Assembly: GCA_937927885.1 (NCBI GenBank)
Contig: CALEZJ010000470.1
Location: forward strand, 1 to 10,366
Length of the DNA: 10,366 nt
Reading direction: 5' to 3'
DNA from: an uncultured Paracoccaceae bacterium
GTDB lineage: Bacteria; Pseudomonadota; Alphaproteobacteria; Rhodobacterales; Rhodobacteraceae
The notes under the pieces are model-generated. The model was not told the DNA's origin and searched no databases. It worked only from the letters and a program-made list of their open reading frames with translations. Of this stretch, positions 6,543 through 10,366 are shown piece after piece (position 1 is the first letter of the stretch; each line of letters starts with the position of its first letter). Both the position numbers and the translations under genes were made by a program.

Positions 6543-8258
6543 GTGGCGGCATTGGCGAATACGCAAACCGGGGCGACCGGCAGCGAAGTGGTGCTGGGTG
6601 ACGATTGGGTGCGCCCGCAGACCTCGGTCGATACCGAGGTGCGCATCCACCGCGCGCGGCGCGGGGTGTGGTCGATCTTCCATTCCCCGCTGGCGCGCAA
6701 GATCATCCTGTTCAACATGCTTGCCCTGGTGCTGCTGGTCGCGGGCGTGCTGTTCACCAACCCGTTCCGCGACTCGCTGACCCGGCAGCGCGAAACCGCC
6801 CTGATCGCGCAGGTCGAGGGATTGGCCGATGTGCTGGGGGCGCTGACCAGCCTTGCCCCCGGCGCGCAGGTCTTTGCCGATGCGCCGGCGCGGGCGGCAC
6901 GGTCGCAGGCACTGCAGGCGCTGACCCTGAACGCCGAAACCGAGGTGCTGCTGCTCGATGCCGCGGGCGCGATCGAGGTCGCCCGCCGCGGCGCGGACGC
7001 GCGGATTTCCGCCCCGCTCGACACGCTCGACCGCGAGGGGCAGCGCACACTGATCTCGGACCTGCTGGACACGCTCTGGACGACCTTGGCGCGGATCATC
7101 CCGGGCGACCGCTCGCCGCAGCCCGAACCCGGGGTGCTTCTGGCCGAATTGCACGCCGCCGCGATGGCCGGGCGCTCGCAAAGCCGGTTGCTGCGGCTTG
7201 ACGACCAGTTCCGCCTGCTTGCCGTGGCTCCGGTGTTCGAGAACGGCAATCCGGTCGGCGCGGTGGTCATGCAGCAGATCCCGGGCGAACTGGAACGCCT
7301 GTTGCGCGGCGAGCGCGAGCAGGTCCTGCAGATGTTCCTTGTCGCGCTTCTGGTCTCCGTCGGGCTCAGCCTCGTGCTGGCCTCGACCATCGCCAACCCG
7401 CTGGCCGATCTGGCCACCGCCGCCGAACTGGGCCGCGACAAGAACGCCCGCCGCATGACCCCGGGCCGCGTGCGCATCCCCGATCTGGCCGGGCGCCCCG
7501 ATGAAATCGGGCGACTGTCGGTCGCCATGCGCGGCATGGTCAGCGCGCTTTATGACCGCATCGACGCCAATGAACAATTCGCCGCCGATGTCGCGCATGA
7601 AATCAAGAACCCGCTGGCCAGCCTGCGCTCGGCGGTAGGCACGCTGCGGGTGGCAAAGCGCGAGGACCAGATCACCCGCCTTCTGGACGTGATCGAACAC
7701 GATGTGCGCCGCCTGGACCGGCTGATTTCCGACACCTCGAACGCCTCGCGGCTGGACAGCGAACTGGTCAGGGAAGAGGAAGAAGCCTTCAACCTGTGCA
7801 AGACGCTGGACAACCTCAGCCAGCATCTGGCGCAGGAGGCGAATGCCAAGGGGGTCGAATTCATCACCGAACTCCCGCGCGAACCCATCGTCATCCAGGG
7901 GCTGGAGGCGCGGCTGGCGCAGGTTTTCGTCAACCTCATCACCAACGCGATTTCCTTTTGCCACGAAGGGGATGCAGTGCGTATCTGGGCGCGCAAGCGT
8001 GACAACCGCGTGCTGGTCGTGGTCGAGGACACCGGCCCCGGCATCCCCGAGGCCGCCCTGACCAAGGTGTTCAAGCGCTTCTATTCGGAACGCCCGCAGG
8101 ACCAGTTCGGCAATCACTCGGGCCTCGGGCTGGCGATCTCGAAACAGATCGTCGAGGCGCATGGCGGGGTGATCTGGGCCGAGAACATCCGCCCCACCAA
8201 CGCCGACCGCAATTCGCCGCCGCTGGGTGCGCGCTTTGTCGTCGGCTTGCCGCTGTGA
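6543..8258 (+). CDS. chvG: Membrane sensor histidine kinase ChvG
   Basis: 571 residues from a GTG start. A basic cytoplasmic N-terminus of about 50 residues leads to TM1 (about 54-73). A periplasmic sensor domain of nearly 190 residues follows, then TM2 (about 261-283), a HAMP linker (about 284-340), a HisKA domain with the phosphoacceptor His352 in AHEIKNPLAS, and a HATPase_c domain. The latter has the N box FVNLITNAISF (N464, N468), the G1 box DTGPG (496-500), the F-box FKRFYSERP and the G2 box SGLGLAIS. In relatives the periplasmic inhibitor ExoR binds ChvG and is cleaved at acid pH; no exoR is in this window. The gene lies 25 bp after chvI. The start is the least certain point: the GTG at 6543 has no strong ribosome binding site, and an in-frame GTG at 6588 is an alternative. 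The stop overlaps the hprK start by four bases. Confidence 0.93.
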   Translation: MAALANTQTGATGSEVVLGDDWVRPQTSVDTEVRIHRARRGVWSIFHSPLARKIILFNMLALVLLVAGVLFTNPFRDSLTRQRETALIAQVEGLADVLGALTSLAPGAQVFADAPARAARSQALQALTLNAETEVLLLDAAGAIEVARRGADARISAPLDTLDREGQRTLISDLLDTLWTTLARIIPGDRSPQPEPGVLLAELHAAAMAGRSQSRLLRLDDQFRLLAVAPVFENGNPVGAVVMQQIPGELERLLRGEREQVLQMFLVALLVSVGLSLVLASTIANPLADLATAAELGRDKNARRMTPGRVRIPDLAGRPDEIGRLSVAMRGMVSALYDRIDANEQFAADVAHEIKNPLASLRSAVGTLRVAKREDQITRLLDVIEHDVRRLDRLISDTSNASRLDSELVREEEEAFNLCKTLDNLSQHLAQEANAKGVEFITELPREPIVIQGLEARLAQVFVNLITNAISFCHEGDAVRIWARKRDNRVLVVVEDTGPGIPEAALTKVFKRFYSERPQDQFGNHSGLGLAISKQIVEAHGGVIWAENIRPTNADRNSPPLGARFVVGLPL

Positions 8259-8677
8259 GCGCGGCCAACATCCACGCATCGGCCGTCGCCTTCGGTCCCT
8301 CGCGCGGTGTGCTGATCCTCGGCGCCTCGGGCAGCGGCAAATCGCGACTCGCGCTGGCCCTGATCGCCGAAGGGGCGCAACTGGTCGCCGACGACCAGGT
8401 GTTCCTCGCCCGCAGCGATGATGCGCTCTTTGCCCGCGCGCCGCGTTCCATCGAGGGGCTGATCGAGGTGCGCGGCCTCGGCATCCTGCGCGTCGCTTTC
8501 CGCCGCCTTGCCCGCCTCGTGCTGGCCGTGGACATGGACGCCGAACCCGCGCGCCTGCCGCAGCCCCATTCCCGCCCGCTGGCCGGCGCTGCCCTGCCCT
8601 GCCTGCCCGGCCGCAACGACACCCCTTTCGCCGCCGCCCTCGCGCGCTATGTTTGCACCCAGCGCGAACCACACTGA
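8255..8677 (+). CDS. hprK: Minimal HPr kinase/phosphorylase
   Basis: 140 residues, which is only the catalytic domain. Firmicute HprK has about 310 residues with an N-terminal domain that is absent here, as is usual in Alphaproteobacteria. Visible: His7 in IHASAVAF (matching the catalytic histidine region), the Walker A GASGSGKS (23-30), the acidic LVADD (43-47), and the family signature IEVRGLGI (70-77) with its E-x-R-G-x-G core. LPGRN near the C-terminus corresponds to the loop that contacts HPr. It phosphorylates a serine of HPr with ATP and in the full-length family also removes the phosphate; which activities this short form keeps cannot be judged. The GTG start overlaps the chvG stop (GTGA), implying coupled translation. 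The expected substrate, HPr, is encoded three genes downstream. Confidence 0.92.
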   Translation: MSAANIHASAVAFGPSRGVLILGASGSGKSRLALALIAEGAQLVADDQVFLARSDDALFARAPRSIEGLIEVRGLGILRVAFRRLARLVLAVDMDAEPARLPQPHSRPLAGAALPCLPGRNDTPFAAALARYVCTQREPH

Positions 8678-8679
8678 CG

Positions 8680-9573
8680 ATGCAGGATCTCATGTCGCAA
8701 CGGCTGGTCATGGTCACCGGGCCTTCGGGCGCCGGCAGAACCTCGGCGATCCGGGTGCTCGAGGATCTGGGATATGAGGCGATCGACAACCTGCCCATCT
8801 CGCTGATCCCGCGCCTCCTGGACGGCCCGCCCCTGCCCCGGCCCCTGGCGCTGGGGCTCGATGTGCGCAACCGCGACTTTTCCTCCGAGGCGCTGATCGA
8901 GATGGTCGATGCGCTTCACCGCCGCCCGATGGTGGCGTCGGAACTGCTCTATCTCGATTGCGACACCGACACGCTGGTGCGCCGCTTTTCCGAAACCCGC
9001 CGCCGCCACCCGCTCAGCCCCGATGCGGCGCCGCTGGCCGGGATCCTGCACGAACTGGAACTGCTGGGCCCGCTGCGCAACCGGGCCGATGTGCTGATCG
9101 ACACGACCAACCTGACCCCACACACGCTGAAGGCCGAGATCGGCCGCTGGTTCGCCCCGCGTGACGGGCGGCCGATGGCGCTGTCGGTGCAGTCCTTTTC
9201 CTACAAGCGCGGCCTGCCGCGCGGGGTCGACATGGTGTTCGACTGCCGCTTTCTGATCAATCCGCACTGGGAACCCGCGCTGCGCGACCTCGACGGGCGC
9301 GATGCCTCCGTCGCCGCCCATGTCATGGCCGATCCGCGCTTTGCCGATTTCTTCACGCGGGTGCACGGGCTGATCGCCTCGCTGCTCGACGCCTTCGTCG
9401 ACGAAGGGAAAAGCAGCCTGACCATTGCCTTCGGCTGCACCGGCGGCAAGCATCGCTCGGTGGCGATGGCGGAAAAACTCGCGGCAACGCTTGCGGAACA
9501 GGGCTGGCGAGTGGCAAAGAGGCACAGGGAACTGGAATTGCGCCAGGACCTGTCCGAGACGGGACAAGGGTAG
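8680..9573 (+). CDS. rapZ: RapZ/YvcJ-family nucleotide-binding protein (RNase adapter homologue)
   Basis: About 297 residues. The N-terminal P-loop domain has GPSGAGRT (14-21), where arginine replaces the usual Walker A lysine, followed by [13 protein letters not shown], the conserved continuation in this family. The C-terminal domain has [26 protein letters not shown], broken here only by family-normal changes, and GCTGGKHRS (252-260). In E. coli the C-terminal domain binds GlmZ small RNA and glucosamine-6-phosphate and directs RNase E; in Bacillus YvcJ is a nucleotidase. Neither role can be assumed here. The ATG at 8680 begins 2 bp after the hprK stop but has no clear ribosome binding site. 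ATG 8692 (with AGGA four bases upstream) and an upstream TTG at 8653 are alternatives. A place between hprK and the EIIA gene is usual in Rhodobacterales and suggests a link to PTS signalling or cell-wall precursor control. Confidence 0.92.
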   Translation: MQDLMSQRLVMVTGPSGAGRTSAIRVLEDLGYEAIDNLPISLIPRLLDGPPLPRPLALGLDVRNRDFSSEALIEMVDALHRRPMVASELLYLDCDTDTLVRRFSETRRRHPLSPDAAPLAGILHELELLGPLRNRADVLIDTTNLTPHTLKAEIGRWFAPRDGRPMALSVQSFSYKRGLPRGVDMVFDCRFLINPHWEPALRDLDGRDASVAAHVMADPRFADFFTRVHGLIASLLDAFVDEGKSSLTIAFGCTGGKHRSVAMAEKLAATLAEQGWRVAKRHRELELRQDLSETGQG

Positions 9574-9577
9574 ACGG

Positions 9578-9979
9578 GTGATCGGTATCGTGATCGTCGC
9601 GCATGGGGGGCTGGCCCGCGAGTATCTCGCGGCGGTTGAACATGTTGTTGGCAAGCAGACCGGCATCCGCGCGATTTCCATCGAATACGACCACGACCGC
9701 GGCGCCAAACAGGCCGAGATCTGCGCCGCGGCCGATGCGGTCGACAGCGGCCAGGGCGTGGTGATGGTGGTCGACATGTTCGGCGGCTCGCCTTCGAACC
9801 TGTCCATCCCGGCCTGCGCGGGTCCGGATCGGCGCATCCTTTACGGCGCCAACCTGCCTTTGCTCATCAAACTGGCCAAATCGCGCCACCTCGGCGTTCC
9901 CGAGGCCTCCGCGCTCGCGCTGGATGCCGGGCGCAAATACATCGATTCCTACGAGATCAGCGGGGGTGGCGGGGTATGA
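9578..9979 (+). CDS. manX: PTS EIIA component, mannose/sorbose (EIIA-Man) family
   Basis: 133 residues, a single EIIA-Man domain. The phosphoacceptor is His9 in IVIVAHGGLA, and VVDMFGGSPSNLS is the second family signature lining the active site. There is no fused IIB domain, and no IIB, IIC or IID permease gene is in the window, so it is probably a regulatory rather than a sugar-transporting EIIA (also called PtsM). It would receive phosphate from HPr His16. The GTG start at 9578 follows AAGGG, which overlaps the rapZ stop, with seven bases between. The same frame is open upstream to 9425, but that part lies inside rapZ and lacks EIIA character. The stop overlaps the ptsH start (ATGA). In Brucella and rhizobia the equivalent gene sits with chvG/chvI and hprK in the same way. 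Confidence 0.93.
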   Translation: MIGIVIVAHGGLAREYLAAVEHVVGKQTGIRAISIEYDHDRGAKQAEICAAADAVDSGQGVVMVVDMFGGSPSNLSIPACAGPDRRILYGANLPLLIKLAKSRHLGVPEASALALDAGRKYIDSYEISGGGGV

Positions 9980-10248
9980 GCGCCGAACGGGTCCTGAAAA
10001 TTGTCAACGAAAAGGGCCTGCACGCCCGCGCCTCGGCAAAATTCGTCGAGGTGGTCGAGGCCCACAAGGCCGAGGCCGAGGTCGAAAAGGACGGGATGAG
10101 CGTCTCGGGCGATTCGATCATGGGCCTTTTGATGCTCGCCGCCTCGCGCGGGACCGAAATCACCGTGCGCACCTCGGGCCCCCAGGCCGAGGCCCTGGCC
10201 GATGCCCTGTCGCACCTGCTGGCCGACCGTTTCGGCGAGGCGATGTAA
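9976..10248 (+). CDS. ptsH: Phosphocarrier protein HPr
   Basis: 90 residues, normal HPr size. His16 in GLHARASA is the site phosphorylated by enzyme I with PEP. Ser47 in SGDSIMGLLML is the HprK-target serine position (Ser46 in Bacillus). Both regulatory sites are therefore present, consistent with the hprK gene upstream in the same operon. It passes phosphate to the EIIA encoded just before it, whose stop overlaps its start by four bases; only a weak G-rich stretch precedes the ATG, so coupled translation is likely. The gene for enzyme I (ptsI or ptsP) is not in the window. It is the last recognisable gene of the operon, and no clear Rho-independent terminator follows. Confidence 0.96.
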   Translation: MSAERVLKIVNEKGLHARASAKFVEVVEAHKAEAEVEKDGMSVSGDSIMGLLMLAASRGTEITVRTSGPQAEALADALSHLLADRFGEAM

Positions 10249-10254
10249 CCCCCG

Positions 10255-10366
10255 TCAGGCCAGGATGCCGGGGTCCGCGCCCAGGTCCAGCCCCGGAAAC
10301 ACCACCCGTTCCAGATCCGCCCGCGCGGTCCCGCGGGGGCGTTCTAAGCGTGGACGAGCTGATCGC
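10255..10366 (-). CDS. Possible C-terminal end of an unidentified converging gene (partial, uncertain frame)
   Basis: A minus-strand frame is open from the right edge to a TGA at 10257-10255, six bases past the ptsH stop. Its last ~28 codons have the local third-position bias and end in VVFPGLDLGADPGILA. The codons nearest the edge in that frame (CGA, TCA, GCT, CGT, CCA, TTA) are rare here. In another minus frame the first bases read DQLVHA and stop at 10344. Either a gene ends at 10344, or one frame continues to 10255, or the sequence has a frameshift near 10345. No family is recognised. Confidence 0.3.
   Translation of the reverse strand, partial: RSARPRLERPRGTARADLERVVFPGLDLGADPGILA

Noticed and set aside
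5819..7537. 572-codon minus-strand open frame over chvI and chvG
   Set aside because: Antisense to both two-component genes, with low-complexity Ser/Arg/Ala composition.
6534..8870. 778-codon minus-strand open frame across chvG, hprK and rapZ
   Set aside because: It crosses three well-supported genes on the other strand and has no recognisable motif; it is open because of GC bias.
10320..10337. CCCGCG-CGGTCC-CGCGGG hairpin considered as the terminator of the chvI-ptsH operon
   Set aside because: It is about 70 bp past ptsH, lies within a possible converging gene, and no T-run follows on either strand.

Overview
The window is GC-rich chromosomal DNA with a strong preference for G or C at third codon positions. 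Its gene set is typical of Alphaproteobacteria, most likely Rhodobacterales (Rhodobacter/Paracoccus-like). The assignment rests on three things: the chvI-chvG-hprK-rapZ-EIIA-HPr order, a minimal HprK without the N-terminal domain, and an acyl-CoA dehydrogenase with a long N-terminal extension that looks like methylsuccinyl-CoA dehydrogenase of the ethylmalonyl-CoA pathway. I see no insertion sequence, phage gene, CRISPR array, tRNA or rRNA.

Left part (1-3325). Two minus-strand genes come first: an NAD-dependent epimerase/reductase cut by the window's left edge (start codon at 656), and upstream of it the acyl-CoA dehydrogenase, probably mcd (724-2394). A 160-bp divergent intergenic region with a tandem 15-bp repeat separates mcd from a plus-strand TSUP/TauE-SafE-type membrane transporter (2555-3325). 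The transporter's 3' end overlaps that of the next minus-strand gene by 32 bp.

Middle (3294-5815). Minus-strand pckA (ATP-dependent PEP carboxykinase) is followed, through a TGATG stop/start overlap, by a small exported protein, tentatively DUF3859. A 345-bp, comparatively AT-rich divergent region separates pckA from chvI. It holds a good candidate chvI promoter with a palindrome in its spacer, a leader hairpin and G-rich tract on the pckA side, and several short repeats.

Right part (5816-10248). Six plus-strand genes sit head to tail with gaps of 25 bp or less, or with 4-bp overlaps: chvI (response regulator), chvG (membrane histidine kinase), hprK (HPr kinase/phosphorylase), rapZ (RNase adapter-like P-loop protein), a mannose-family PTS EIIA, and ptsH (HPr). 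This is the regulatory, incomplete PTS of Alphaproteobacteria, with no sugar permease in the window. The last ~110 bases probably carry the C-terminal end of an unidentified converging gene.

How the genes fit together. Mcd serves acetyl-CoA assimilation, PckA turns oxaloacetate into PEP, and PEP is the phosphate donor for HPr and EIIA. HprK phosphorylates HPr on serine, and ChvG/ChvI is an envelope and acid-responsive two-component system that shares an operon with these PTS genes. The neighbourhood therefore combines gluconeogenesis, PEP-linked signalling and envelope sensing. The individual families are known. The less described parts are the exported protein coupled to pckA, the regulatory DNA, and the job of RapZ in this setting. 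I did not find a clearly new multi-gene system.
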